This document shows positions 39,440 to 50,440 of a stretch of DNA of 64,000 nt, piece after piece. Numbering within the stretch: position 1 is the first letter of the stretch; each line of letters starts with the position of its first letter. The stretch is from positions 1 to 64,000 of the forward strand of contig CAUZLF010000208.1 of the NCBI GenBank assembly GCA_963580285.1, written 5' to 3'. Origin of the DNA: Lucinisca nassula (lineage: Eukaryota > Mollusca > Bivalvia > Lucinida > Lucinidae). The notes beneath the pieces are model-generated. The model saw nothing but the letters and a program-made list of their open reading frames with translations. It had not been told where the DNA came from and did no database searches. The translations under genes were made by a program, and so were the position numbers.

Positions 39440-42020
39440 GAATCTGAGGCCTTAAAGAGGGAAGCAAAGTTGCCAACCGTGATTGGGTTAACTACCATGC
39501 ATGCAGTCTGTCGTATAATATCCATGTTGTACCCAATCTTTTTATATCGAAGAATGATTTTACGAAATTGGGTGCTGAAGTCATTGCGGTTATATATTTT
39601 TCTGAATTTATATACTTAGTCACCATAAAATTCGGGTTCCGATAGACCTTGTTGCAGAAGAGATTTAAGTCCAATATTGAACTTTGAAACTAAGTCAGAA
39701 TGGCGTCTATAAAATTTTGAAAAGGCTTTGCGTAGTTTATGGTACCGATAACCCTGATTAAGGAGTTTAGCCGTTAATAATTTATTACGAGTGTTGAAGT
39801 CAGTTACATGACTACACACTCTAGCAAATCGAATTAATTGCGAAATATAAACGCCATAGGATGGCGCACGAGGAACATCACCATCCAAAAAAGGAAAATT
39901 TACAATCTCAAAATCAAAGTCATCGCGTTTATCATAAATTTTGCACGAAACAAATCCATCTACAATAGATAGATGTAAATCCAAAAACGGGGCCTCGGTA
40001 TCAGAAGAATTTGCTTTATTTAACTGAAGTTCTAGGGGGTAAATCTGACTGATAAAACCATCAAAATAGGTATTATCAATATTTAATAAATCATCTAAAT
40101 ATCTAGAAGTAGAGCTAAAAGCTTCAATAATTTCAGGTTGGTTATCAATGGAAAGAGACAAAATGAAGTCTCTTTCATAACAATACAAGAACAGATCAGC
40201 CACAAGAGGTGCGCAATTAGTACCCATCGGAATACCCACAATTTGTCTAAATAACTTAGTACCGAATCTAATATAAATATTGTCAAGTAGAAAGGTGAGG
40301 GCATCACACACTTTCTGACATGACCAAAGTGTATAATTCTTATGCTCTTTAGAAGTGAAAAATGCATTTCTGACATTACATGCAAGATAGAGAGAATCTT
40401 CTCTGTGAAAAGCCCATTCAATTAAATCATTAAGCTTTTCTTTTATAAGATTATGAGGAAGTGTAGTGTAAAGAGTGGAAAAATCGTAGGTAGACAGACT
40501 AGAAGCACGAAACTGTCTAGATTTCAATTTATTTAAAACCTCGTTCGAATTTTTTATAGACCAAAACAGATTTCTTCCTGATCTTTCAAAGACTTTATCA
40601 CAATATTTAATTACATGCGTTTTAATAGCATGTCACTTTCTGACATGACCAAAGTGTATAATTCTTATGCTCTTTAGAAGTGAAAAATGCATTTCTGACA
40701 TTACATGCAAGATAGAGAGAATCTTCTCTGTGAAAAGCCCATTCAATTAAATCATTAAGCTTTTCTTTTATAAGATTATGAGGAAGTGTAGTGTAAAGAG
40801 TGGAAAAATCGTAAGTAGACAGACTTGATGGAATTCAATTTATTTAAAACCTCATTCGAATTTTTTATAGACCAAAACAGATTTCTTCCTGATCTCTCAA
40901 AGACTTTATCACAATATTTAATCACATGCGTTTTAATAGCAGTAAGACAGGAAGTTAATAATTTAGAAAGTTCAGTGGTAGTGCAAGAGCTAGAATTTGC
41001 AATAAACCGTGCTTTGTAATGTCTTTTATGAAGTTTTGGTAGCCAGTATAGCGTGGGAAGCTTGTCTTGGCCTTCGGTAACACACACAGCAAACTTGGTG
41101 GCTGAATGACAAATATGTTTATCTACTATAACTCTCTCTTCAGCTAAAGGCTGAAGTTCATAGGCCTTAGTACCACCAAGCTCCTGCTTAAGCGTGTTAA
41201 CATAGTCGAGCCGTCACACAACGACGACATTGTTAGCGGCCTTGTCTGCAGGGGCCAAAACAAACTTCTTATGAAATTCTAGAATACCTAGCTTAATATG
41301 ACGTAAAGACGTCTTAGGCTTAGGAGGTAATAAGTTAGTATTTTGAGAATAGAAAGAAATGCGTTTATTCACTAGTTTTAAAATGCTTAGTTTCCAGTCC
41401 TTAAGGGCTTTATGCTCAACATACTCTCGCTTACACCATCGATTACCGAATTCATTCAAGGAAGCAGCAATTTCATCTCTACATTTACTGAAATCAATTT
41501 TAGAAGGAAACCGATATTTCGGTCCTTTAGAAATTATATTCCTTATCCTAGAATCAGGAATAATTTTCAAATTGCCAGTAATTACATGACCAGCAGCAGG
41601 ATAGCAATACACTGATTTTTTACAATCACATGAATCAGGAGTATTAGTATCAATATCAAGATCTGAAACAAGTTTATTAAAATTAAAAATGATAGATCTA
41701 ACAGGTTTGTTATATTTATAGCAAATTATAGGTGTTTCAGTATTTTGAAAATAAGCAGGAATTGAAGAAAGCACAGAGCTCTCACGGAAGATACTGGGCA
41801 AATCTATAAAATCCATACCCTTATTAATGAAGGATATTTTGAAGAAATGGCGTTTATGATTAATTTCATAATCAATGTAAGGACGGAGAGTATGCTGAGT
41901 ATAGCCTCTAGTTAAGAGAGCCGCATCATATAACTGATTAGAACTATCGTAGAACTTATTCGCCTCGGTGTCCAGAAGACGTAAAACAGAAACGGGCAAT
42001 GAACCCAAAAACGAAAGCAT
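39440..42020 (-). pseudogene. PLE reverse transcriptase, nearly full length
   Basis: Best RT copy in the window. The N-terminal domain (42020-41214, 268 codons) starts MLSFLGSLPVSVLRLL, has a Cys-rich CDCKKSVYC and ends in LAPADKAANNVVVV, a variant of the DKG motif of Penelope RTs. RT1 (LPTLYWLPKLHKRHYKARFI) follows at about 41060. RT2-3 (TYDFSTLYTTLPHNLIKEK), IPMGTNCAPLVADLFL and SRYLDD lie in 40527-39616. Breaks: a frame change near 41214, a duplicated segment (40309-40632 repeated at 40635-40945), frameshift near 39616, and deletion of the last codons at about 39450. Function: target-primed reverse transcription of PLE RNA. Inactive copy. Confidence 0.88.
40309..40945. repeat. tandem duplication inside the PLE RT
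   Basis: A segment of about 320 bp beginning CACTTTCTGACATGACCAAA and ending with TTTTAATAGCA occurs twice in direct order (40309-40632 and 40635-40945). The second lacks about 15 bp near 40830. Confidence 0.85.
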
Positions 42021-42056
42021 AGAGTGGCGTCCATGATTTAATAATATAATAGACAG

Positions 42057-42230
42057 TCACTTAAGTCTAGTATTGTTTCGTTTAAACGCACGCAGCCTAC
42101 GCTCAAAGCCACCATCCCTCCCGGCGCCGTGAGATCTAGTTCTGCGTTTTCGACATTCCAGGAGCGAGAAAATATCAAAGTCCGGCATTCTAGAAATATC
42201 ACCCTCACGACAAATGCCGTCACTTAATCC
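42057..42230 (-). pseudogene. C-terminal remnant of the PLE GIY-YIG endonuclease ORF
   Basis: In one frame the minus strand reads MPDFDIFSLLECRKRRTRSH and a basic tail ending AFKRNNTRLK, matching the end of the GIY-YIG ORF at 60213-60644. It stops about 40 bp upstream of the RT start, the same spacing as at 60176-60213. 5' part replaced by a SINE fragment. Confidence 0.8.
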
Positions 42231-42345
42231 CAGTGGATTTTAAGCCTGCTCAGGAAAAGTGTTGATAGGTAAACTGACCGGCTCAAAAATGACCTAAATT
42301 AGTGTTGACTGGGCCGTTAAACTGTAATACAAACAATACGCAAGA
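42231..42345 (+). mobile_element. 3' half of SINE family B
   Basis: TTTTAAGCCTGCTCAGGAAA, GATAGGTAAACTGACCGGCT, GTTGACTGGGCCGTTAAACT, then an A-rich tail. The head is missing at the junction with the PLE. Confidence 0.75.
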
Positions 42346-42378
42346 AAATGCCTTCTAGACCTTCCTGTGACTAATTGA

Positions 42379-42870
42379 CTCAAGTCGTCCGTGGGCGTAG
42401 ACATTATAGACGGATGGTTTAACACGAAAGTACCGCCATTAGTCACCCACGTTGACGTGACAGGTTTTAAGGTAACCGTGCGCTATAAGCACACAGGATT
42501 AGTTGTCCCACTTTCTACGATTGATACATCGTGGCCGATGCATTACTCTCGCCTTAGGCACGATGCAATAAAAACGAAAGTAGTCTGTAAGATACAAAAA
42601 TTTCAAAAGCAAGTCGGACAAATAGTAGTATGCAAATCGCGGCTTAGAAGGTGGTCAGTCGTGTTCTATAGGCAATTCCAGTCAGAATATCTGACCGAGG
42701 TTGCCATTAAAAAGGCCAGAGGTCCGGCACAAGGCAGGCTAATCTTGGAATCTCCGGTGTTGGCTCATCATGCGCTTGCTGGCGTTGTAGGCTGTCCCGA
42801 TGACAAAACGGTCTTTCTTATGCCTCTTGGCCTGCACAATGCAGGTGTAGCTCCGGCAACGGTAATATGA
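42379..42870 (+). CDS. orphan ORF of unknown origin
   Basis: Open for 164 codons without an early ATG. The first ATG lies near 42538 (MHYSRLRHDAIKTK). Upstream a stop precedes 42379, so it may be an exon or a gene fragment. Base composition is more GC-rich and even than its neighbours. The product is basic in the middle (KARGPAQGRL) with beta-rich hydrophobic segments (HVDVTGFKVTVRYKHTGLVV). No motif or family was recognised. It begins just after a truncated SINE. Possible captured or viral-derived sequence, or a host exon; nothing in the sequence decides. Confidence 0.35.
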   Translation, partial: LKSSVGVDIIDGWFNTKVPPLVTHVDVTGFKVTVRYKHTGLVVPLSTIDTSWPMHYSRLRHDAIKTKVVCKIQKFQKQVGQIVVCKSRLRRWSVVFYRQFQSEYLTEVAIKKARGPAQGRLILESPVLAHHALAGVVGCPDDKTVFLMPLGLHNAGVAPATVI

Positions 42871-43926
42871 GTGTGGTCTGATTTCTACACGGGGATAACT
42901 TACCCACACTGCAGACTGACCTTTATATTTATGCAACAGCAGGTATAAGCTTTCACAAAAAGCAAAAAATAGAGAACCAGAACAAGTATATATAAGCGTT
43001 CACACTAAAACAGGCTCATGTGCAAAGCTCCGGTTCAGAGCTGCTATCATATTTGTACAAGTCCATATTTTCTGTCATATTTGTACAGGCCATAAAAATT
43101 ATACATCAACAAACTCTCGACCAAGATGGACCACTGTCTATCCTATAAGCTTCACAAGAGCCTTCGGCTCTGGTGAACTAAAAAAAAATGCCTCGCCGTT
43201 AGCAAAACGTTCGGGTTACATTTCAACTAGTCTTCTGTAAAGTGTAGGAAAGTTGTTTGCTTCACTTCCCCAACAGTTTTTAAGCATTCCATTTTAGCAC
43301 AATAAAGTTGCACATGTGTCATTTTAAAGATGGAAAAATAATTTTTAGACAAAATTGCAGCACTTGTAACTTTGACATTTCAGACTTTGTTTTACTTCTA
43401 CTTTTATACTTCAGTCGGCAGGATCCTGTGTGCAGACTGGTAATTATTATAATAACAAATAAAACACACGCTAGTCATTCACAGTTTATATGTGCTAAGC
43501 GTGGACCTACTGTTTTGCAATAGTTATACTTGACTTTCACAATTCTCACAAACCTGCGACACAAATGTCATTACATCTGTTGAAATATAAATCAACATTT
43601 GTGAAATAAATTTGCATAATGGAAAAAAGCTATATTTTCACTAGATATACAGTCAAGTACCCAGTTCCGAATCAGTCAGGCGTCGTTGAGTGATGTAGCA
43701 AACACGGTTGCTTGCTGTTCAGACCATTTTCAAGAAAAGTTATCCTGCCACAAAATGCACATAATCATCCTTTCTAATTTTATTCGGCTGATGTTCAGGA
43801 TTGTAGAATATGAGACCATGGTTATACCCCAGTTGCGGATCACGAGATTTCGAACAGCAGCGTAACGCTATTATATGTCAGGGCCTAGTAAATATTAAAT
43901 ATCATGATTATGGCGCAAGGCTCTAA
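42871..43926. other. no gene seen; small hairpin before an A-run
   Basis: No exon recognised. AGAGCC-TTC-GGCTCT at about 43155-43169 is a perfect 6-bp hairpin followed by A9. Words of the type GTACCCAGTTCCG.ATC occur at about 43658 and again near 50017 and 50036. Confidence 0.4.
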
Positions 43927-43963
43927 CCCGCCCCCCCCCCCCCAACCCACACACACACACACC
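43927..43963. repeat. C-run joined to (CA)n
   Basis: About 14 C followed by AACCCA and (CA)n. Confidence 0.9.
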
Positions 43964-44297
43964 GATGGGTCGAAAGACATTGTTTTGTCCCCTGTCGTTC
44001 TGTCTATGAACCACGTTCGATGTCTACTGCGTAATTTTGAACTTATCTGAGAAACAGTCTCATCGAATTTTACGGAAACAAACTCCATGAGACGACGTGC
44101 AGAAGCCGAAGAACCATAATTATTGCTTCACCGTTTTTTTTAGTTATGGCCCTTTTAGCATTGAAACTCGTGATATTGTCATTTACTCGCGTCCTCTCCT
44201 ACTTGAAAATTGTGTAGAATATTGCATGCAACTTTACAGACATGCTAACCTTCCACAGATGATGCGCAGAAAAACCATTCACGGCAATTTCACTTTT

Positions 44298-44345
44298 GCA
44301 CGGGCCTCCGTTGCCTAATGGGTAAGAGCGCCAGTGCAGGGATCG
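44298..44345 (+). mobile_element. SINE family A head fragment
   Basis: CACGGGCCTCCGTTGCCTAA and GGTAAGAGCGC match the SINE A 5' end, then similarity is lost near a GGATCGAACAC B-box-like word. Confidence 0.55.
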
Positions 44346-44480
44346 AACACGTGACCCCACCGGCAATCGACAGAAACTACTATGACTACCTATAGGACAC
44401 ACTATACCGACTGCAGTAAGCAGCCTGGCATCCTGTCTTCAAACTTTCATTGTGAAGTTGTCACTCTCCCTATATAACGG

Positions 44481-44915
44481 GACTCTGTGGCCAAGTGAGT
44501 AAGAGCGCTGAATCATATATAATAATTAGGTCTCTCACCGCTTTCATTATGATAACATACCCGTGCAACATACATGTAGTGCATTTTTTTCACATCTCTG
44601 AATGGCTACTTTTCTGATTATACTGTAAACATAGGCTGTGTATGCTGGTCAGAACCGCCTCATTGAGGCGGTTCTAACGAGTATCCACAATTTTTTCGAT
44701 GTCTTGGAGCAGAAACACCAGTTTCCTCTATATAAAGTGGGGTTTAGTGCTGTTTATTTCTCGGAATTGTTCACCTGATGGGTTCGAAGATGGCTCTTGT
44801 CACATGGGAGACGCCAAGTTCTACAATGGATGATCAGGCGATTTTTTCCGGGTACTACCTCTAATTAACGATCAGCCCGATATGTGAAACAATCTTGAAC
44901 GGGCTGTAAAACCCT
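44481..44915 (+). mobile_element. SINE family A, broken into head and tail
   Basis: Head at 44481-44545 (ACGGGACTCTGTGGCCAAGT, AGGTCTCTCACCGCT) and tail at 44795-44915 (GAGACGCCAAGTTCTACAAT, TTAACGATCAGCCCGATATG). About 250 bp of unrelated AT-rich sequence separates them. Confidence 0.6.
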
Positions 44916-45079
44916 CTGCATATTTACGTAGGGAATGGACGGATAGCATGCACATTTGTCCAAATTTAGCTGATGGGGCATTGAAATCGTGCATTATAAA
45001 TCTCTCCCAGTTGTTTGGAACTGTGGTAGCAGGACATCGAATGTCAACTTTGAAGGAGAACAAATCTCACCAAAATAAG

Positions 45080-45378
45080 TGGCCCCGCCCATCGGGGCTT
45101 GAAGAAATAGAAGGGCTGCATGATGCTTCCATGCAGAGTTGAAACCGACCCGCACAAAAGTGCTGGTAAACCGCTTAGAGGATCTAAGCCTGCCTAGGCA
45201 ATGCGGTGCGAGTCGGCCCGTCGATGCACATAAATCCTATTGATTTCACTGGGCGGCAGGGCTTGAGGTGTCATGTCATCTCAATATCGGGTTCAAGTCC
45301 CACAAAACTGGAATAACGCCTCCAAAATGACCTTTACAGTGTTGACGGAGACGTTAAACTTCATATCAAACCAACAAA
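45080..45378 (+). mobile_element. SINE-like repeat E
   Basis: GGCCCCGCCCATCGGGGCTT, GAAATAGAAGGGCTGCATGA, CCGCTTAGAGGATCTAAGCC, CGGGTTCAAGTCCC (a B-box-like word) and 3' end GTGTTGACGGAGACGTTAAA. The 3' end resembles that of SINE B. Other copies: 46441, 49227, 50345, 51149, 51604. Confidence 0.65.
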
Positions 45379-45563
45379 CCGCAACATCTGGACGTCTGAT
45401 CTGCATTGGTAGCAAAAAGAGTTAACATATCAGTTTGACTCTTGTGCGTCTAGATTTAGACATGGGAAATACCAACGTAATTTTTCACGCGATTGGTCGA
45501 CAAATGTGTAATTTACACAAATGGATTTTTCTGCTTTTGAAGTATGACTGGATAGGCTATATG

Positions 45564-46209
45564 TGCGAAACCCGGGAAGGGACATGGATTTATTTCTTAA
45601 TATGTTGTGCGAACAAGATATTAAGTTGTGCGAACAATATATAAAATTGTGCGAACAAGATATTATCTTGTGCGGACAAGATAATATGTTGTGCGCACAA
45701 GATATTATTTTGTGTGGACAGCATATGTTATCTTATGCAGACAACATATTATCTTGTGCGCACAAGATAATATCTTGTTTGCACAACTTAATATCATGTA
45801 CACACAAGATATTATCTTGTTCACACACAATATTATCTTGTTTGCACAACATAGATATTGGGAAGTTGTGCGAACAAGATATTATCTTGTGCGGACAAGA
45901 TATTATCTTGTTCGCACAACATATTATCTTGTGCGCACAAGATATTATCTTGTTCGAATAACATATTATCTTGTTTGCACAACATAGATCTTGCGAAGTT
46001 GTGCGAACAAGATATTATCTTGTGCGGATAATATATTATCTTGTTCGCACAACATATTATCTTGTGCGCACAACATAGATCTTGGGACGTTGTGCACACA
46101 AGATAATATCATGTCCGAACAAGATAATATCTTGTCCGCACAAGATATTATCTTGTGCGCACAACTTATGAAATGAAAAAAAAAATCATGTCCCTTCCCG
46201 GGTTCCGTT
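45564..46209. mobile_element. 646-bp foldback element filled with ACAAGATATTATCTTGT palindromes
   Basis: Ends GCGAAACCCGGGAAGGGACA and the reverse complement TGTCCCTTCCCGGGTTCCG are inverted repeats of about 22 bp. A TATATG duplication lies at 45558-45563 and 46210-46215. Between them about twenty units of the type TTGTGCG.ACAAGATATTATC alternate on both strands. A related sequence at 50065-50208 (reverse) lacks the element. Class II foldback element is the best guess. Confidence 0.82.
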
Positions 46210-46440
46210 TATATGACTGATAGTAAGTTTTATGCTAAATGGCTTTCAAATTGTCTTGGCAACTTATCAAAGTCGTGTCGACCTGACGGTACTTAGAGAA
46301 TGCAAGTTACATAAAAACTCATTATTTTATTATTTTAAACTTTGGGCTAGCTCAACGGGGTTCTATCAAAATAACTCAAAGAGATGTCAGGGGAGATAAC
46401 TCAAATACCATGGCATCTAGAGACATGGTTCTTGCGCAAA

Positions 46441-46625
46441 TCGCTTAGAGGGGGATGCCGGTCGAACCGACCCTGCATATAAACCCTATTGGTTCATTTG
46501 GACGACAGGGCTTGAGATCTCATTTCATCTCATTGTCGGGTAAAAGTTCCTCAAAATTAGAAGCAACGTCTAAAAAAATAACCTTAATAGTGTTGGCGGG
46601 GACGTTAAATCTCAAATCAAACAAA
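46441..46625 (+). mobile_element. SINE-like repeat E, 5'-truncated
   Basis: TCGCTTAGAGGG, CCCTATTGGTTCATTTGG, GCTTGAGATCTCATTTCATC, TGTTGGCGGGGACGTTAAAT and an A-rich tail. Confidence 0.65.
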
Positions 46626-46977
46626 AACAAGTATATCGATTACCATTCATGGACGTCAAAGGGCACCATTTCGCTTCAACGCAGAGGTGAAACCAACCTT
46701 ACATTAGTGCAATCGCAAGGTGGTCAAAATATCATAACGCAAATATCGTGTCACCTAGAGTCGTGTTTCTTCCCCATGCTACGTTGGCTCCACCTTGTTC
46801 ACAGCTCTACCAAGAAACATCTGTCTCAAAGGGTACTGGAGTTGTGGCCATCTTAATGTTTTGGTTTTGGATAGATGGACGGAAAAGCGACGGACGGACG
46901 CATGGCTACATGATTATTATATGCCAGAACCTATTCGGTCAGTGGATAAAAACGTGGCTTTGCCCGTCAGGAAATAT

Positions 46978-47110
46978 ATTTTGTTTTGGATAGCCAAATG
47001 GCCATTTTGTGTGAAAGTGACTGTCCTTTTGGCTTTCCGCTATTGATGTTTCCATTAGGGTCTGTTGTTTCATGTTTGTGTTTCTTTCCTTGTGGTGTCT
47101 CTGACCTGTA
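46978..47110 (+). mobile_element. PLE 3'-terminal fragment
   Basis: TTTTGTTTTGGATAGCCAAA, ATGGCCATTTTGTGTGAAAG through TGTGGTGTCTCTGA, other subfamily (GATGTTTCCATTAGGGTC). Lacks the very 3' end. Confidence 0.75.
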
Positions 47111-47184
47111 AATATATTTCCGTCATTTAAACCACTTTTCAGTAACGTATGCCAGCAACAGAGAAGCACATGTCAGATGTCAAT

Positions 47185-47460
47185 TCATTTCACTGACCGT
47201 TCCTAGGCGGTTCTTCTGTCGTTGTTTATTTTTGTTATGGTTTGCCTTTGAGTGTTTGTATCGCTTATATTATTTTGTTTTGGAGAGCCAAATGGCCATT
47301 TTGTGGGAAAGTGACTGTCCTTTTGGCTTTCCGCTATTGATGTTTCTATTAGGGTCTGTTGTTTAATGTTTGTGTTTCTTTCCTTGTGGTGTCTCTGATG
47401 GGAGCTGTGGGTTAATTGTATCGATTCCTGATCATTGCCGCCACTTCTATTTTTCAAAGA
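47185..47460 (+). mobile_element. PLE 3' end, plus orientation
   Basis: From TTCACTGACCGTTCCTAGGC to GATCATTGCCGCCACTTCTA, followed immediately by an inverted PLE copy at 47461. Confidence 0.8.
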
Positions 47461-48064
47461 CAAGCCATAACGAAAATAAACCACGACAGAAGAACTGCCT
47501 TGGAACGGTCAGTGAAACAAATTCCACGGTGGTGGGGGAGGGGGGGGGGTTAAATCGATTTTACGTGGCCACAATCCTCCCCCTTTCTTCCGCCGCATGA
47601 ATGCCTCCTAACTTATCAGTGCAACATCTCCGTGAACACAAATAATCAAAGAACCACAGAGGTGAGACAGCGGTGAGGACTCGACAGCAAGAAACAACTG
47701 AAATGCTGGAGCAAAAGAAAACCAACAGTTAGACTCCGATGGGCCAAACCAGAGACAGAGCATCAGGCACCAACCAACATTACCTTGAATAAGATCTCTC
47801 TAATTCTCAATAAGCCTTTGCGTTTGAACCGTCATAGAATCTGAGGACTGACCCACCGGCGTGCAATTAAAGAGGGAAGCAAAGTTGCCAACCGTGATTG
47901 GGTTAACTACCATGCATGCAGTCTGTCGTATAATATCCCTGTTATACCCAATCTTTTTATATCGAAGAATAATTTTTCGGAATTGGGTGCTAAAGTCATT
48001 GCGGTAATATATTTTTCTGAATTTATATACTAAGTCCCCATACTAAGTTTATACACTAAGTTAA
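47461..48064 (-). mobile_element. PLE 3' UTR and short RT C-terminal remnant
   Basis: 3' UTR with expanded, interrupted G-tract (47530-47549), then the last about 60 RT codons at 47835-48060 (minus), with drift. It abuts another PLE 3' end at 48065. Confidence 0.8.
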
Positions 48065-48628
48065 GTAGAAGTAAAACAAAGATCAGGAATTGATACAATT
48101 AACTTACTCCACCCATAAAAGACACCAAAGGGAAAGAAATACAAACATTAAGCGACCAGACTATAATGGAAACCTAAACAAAGGAAGGCCATAAGGACAG
48201 TTACTTTCCCACAAAATGGCCATATGGCCATCCAAAACCAAAAGACACAAGTGATACACACAGTAAGTAACAAACAACAACATAAATAAATCGCCACAGA
48301 AGAGCCGCCTTGGAACGGTCAGTGGAAGATTTCCACTGGGGGGCTTAAATCGATTTTACGTGGCCACAATCCTCGCCCTTACTTCGGTCGCGATTTAGAC
48401 AAATAATTTGTTCAGTCCGCATGAAGGCCTCCTAACTCATCAGTGCAACATCTCCGTGAACACAAAAATCAAAGAACCACAGAGGTGAGACAACGGTGAG
48501 GACTCGACAGCAAGAAACCACTGAAATGCTGGAGCAAAAGAAAACCAACAGTTAGACTCCGATGAGCCCGACCAGAGACAGAGCATCAGGCACCAACCGA
48601 CATTATCTCTCTAATTTTCAATAAGCCT
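48065..48628 (-). mobile_element. PLE 3' UTR
   Basis: Full 3' UTR of the copy with RT at 48629-49146, closely matching 38862-39437. Confidence 0.88.
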
Positions 48629-49146
48629 TTACGTTGGAGCCGTCATAGAATCTGAGGCCTGACCCACCGGCGTGCAATTAAAGAGGGAAGCAAAGTTGCC
48701 AACCGTGATTGGGTTAACTACCATGCATGCAGTCTGTCGTATAATATCCATGTTGTACCCAATCTTTTTATATCGAAGAATGATTTTACGAAATTGGGTG
48801 CTGAAGTCATTGCGGTTATATATTTTTCTGAATTTATATGCTAAGTCACCATAAAATTCGGGTTCCGATAGACCTTGTTGCAGAAGAGATTTAAGTCCAA
48901 TATTGAATTTTGAAATTAAATCAGAATGGCGTCTATAAAATTTTGAAAAGGCTTTGCGTAGTTTATGGTACCGATAACCCTGATTAAGGAGTTTAGCCGT
49001 TAATAATTTATTACGAGTGTTGAAGTCAGTTACATGACTACACACTCTAGCAAATCGAATTAATTGCGAAATATAAACGCCATAGGATGGCGCACGAGGA
49101 ACATCACCATCCAAAAAAGGAAAATTTACAATCTCAAAATCAAAGT
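48629..49146 (-). pseudogene. PLE RT C-terminal fragment
   Basis: About 170 codons: FEIVNFPF then MDGDVPRAPSYGVYISQLIR to DSMTAPT. 5'-truncated after the YLDD region and joined to an inverted PLE tail at 49147. Confidence 0.85.
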
Positions 49147-49225
49147 TTCTTTCCCTTTGGTGTCACTGATTGGAGCTGTGGGTAAATTGTATCGATTCCT
49201 GATCATTGCCGCCACTTCTATTTTG
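49147..49225 (+). mobile_element. minimal PLE tail, inverted against the neighbouring RT
   Basis: TTCTTTCCCTTTGGTGTCAC to GATCATTGCCGCCACTTCTA, only about 79 bp. Same kind of tail-only piece as at 26906. Confidence 0.8.
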
Positions 49226-49226
49226 G

Positions 49227-49310
49227 ATCCTCTAAGCGGTTTCAGCTCTGCGTGGAAGCCGCATTCAGCCCATCAATTTCTTCAAGCCCAAATTTGCGGG
49301 GGCATTTGTT
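49227..49310 (-). mobile_element. SINE-like repeat E fragment
   Basis: GGATCCTCTAAGCGGTTTCA, CTGCGTGGAAGCCGCATTCA, TTTCTTCAAGCCC in reverse orientation. Confidence 0.6.
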
Positions 49311-49359
49311 AAACAGTGTAGACTCAGATCAGATACCGCTAAACTCAGCGTCTTATTAG

Positions 49360-49550
49360 GGTTTTGGGGTAGAGGGGGATGTCGTTATCGCTTCCATTCG
49401 TTTTGCTCTTTCTCCTCTGTCCCACAGTTATACCTCCTTTCACCTCCTCTACTATCTCTTTCATCACTTTTCTTCCTTTCTCTGGGAGACTACACAAAAC
49501 GGCCCACAAAGGTTGGCGTGTCGTTAAATCCAAAGTGTTCAATCGAAAAA
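49360..49550. repeat. dispersed repeat with pyrimidine-rich centre, copy 2
   Basis: Partner of 1262-1445; see shared TC-rich middle and AAAGGTTGGCGTGTCGTTAA end. Confidence 0.5.
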
Positions 49551-50055
49551 CATTGAGGCATTTAATTACATTTGATTTATTGAATTCTCGCACACTCTCT
49601 AGACTTGGTGGAGTTGTTCAAGCTATTTTTCCTTCTTTCTTTCCTTTCTACTTATGCTGCGATCGGCATATTTGCATATTTCGCAGGATAACATTTCATA
49701 AACTCCATATTTGCAGCATGAAAGTCTATACAGTAACCATGTAAGGGAGGGATTTTTTTATGGCTGTTCATGCACAGGGGCCTCCAATTAACAACCCGAT
49801 CCGAAGGACAGTCGGCTGTATGGCATTCATTCCTACCAATGATCCCAGTGAAGGATATTTTTCTTGCACACCAGATAAGGAAATCCATATTCAACTCTAA
49901 CCCTTTTTTTTACCAAATATCAAATAAGGTTGACGTCACAGCACGCCAGTAAACATCATGATTGTGTCATCACAATATGGCGGACGTCGACAACCGAAGT
50001 GACTGCAGTTCCATCTGGTACCCAGTTCCGGATCGTACCCAGTTCCGGATCAACA
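49551..50055. other. no gene seen
   Basis: No recognised exon or element. A direct repeat TACCCAGTTCCGGATC occurs at about 50019 and 50037. Confidence 0.4.
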
Positions 50056-50064
50056 CGACTTTGA

Positions 50065-50208
50065 TAACTCGCCAAGACAATTTGAAAGCATTGCAGCATA
50101 AAACTTACTAGCAATGGATTAATGATTTTGGATTAACGCTTTGGTACTACGGCCTAAACTAGTCATATAGCCTATTCAGTCATACTTTAAATCCTGAAAA
50201 ATCCATTT
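50065..50208 (-). repeat. unfilled relative of the foldback insertion locus
   Basis: In reverse this matches both flanks of 45564-46209: ATGGATTTTTC..G, AAGTATGACTG.ATAGGCTAT, one TATATG, then TAGTAAGTTTTATGCT and CTTTCAAATTGTCTTGGC. The foldback element is absent; about 45 bp differ next to the site. Confidence 0.75.
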
Positions 50209-50344
50209 ATTATATTCTTGATTCAAGTTTAGAATCTGTTAATCCAAGTTAGAATTATGTTATCTGTTCTAATTTAGAAACCGTTGATCTACCCTGAAGG
50301 TATGAGGATTGTATATATATTCAGTAACTGTTGGATATTCCGTT

Positions 50345-50440
50345 GACGGCCCCAGCCCATCGGGCCTTGAAGAAATAGATAAGCTGCATGATGCCTCCAC
50401 GCAGAGCTGAAATCCGACCGCAAACGAGTACTAGTAAAAT
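50345..50440 (+). mobile_element. SINE-like repeat E head fragment
   Basis: GGCCCCAGCCCATCGGGCCT, GAAATAGATAAGCTGCATGA, GAGTACTAGTAAA; cut by a PLE 3' end. Confidence 0.6.

Noticed and set aside
41359..41615. Plus-strand ORFs repeated at 58660-58916
   Set aside because: They are antisense shadows of the PLE RT N-terminal domain and recur only because the PLE recurs.
43140..43180. Histone-type 3' stem-loop before an A-run
   Set aside because: A 6-bp hairpin AGAGCC-TTC-GGCTCT exists, but it does not match the conserved histone stem-loop and no histone ORF is near.
45594..46170. CRISPR-like or riboswitch array
   Set aside because: Units are irregularly spaced inverted palindromes within an element with terminal repeats in a eukaryotic genome; there are no unique spacers.
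46455..46856. 133-codon ORF
   Set aside because: Starts inside SINE-like repeat E and has no recognisable domain or splice context.
49064..49312. 82-codon ORF
   Set aside because: Built from an inverted PLE RT end, a PLE tail and a SINE-like fragment.
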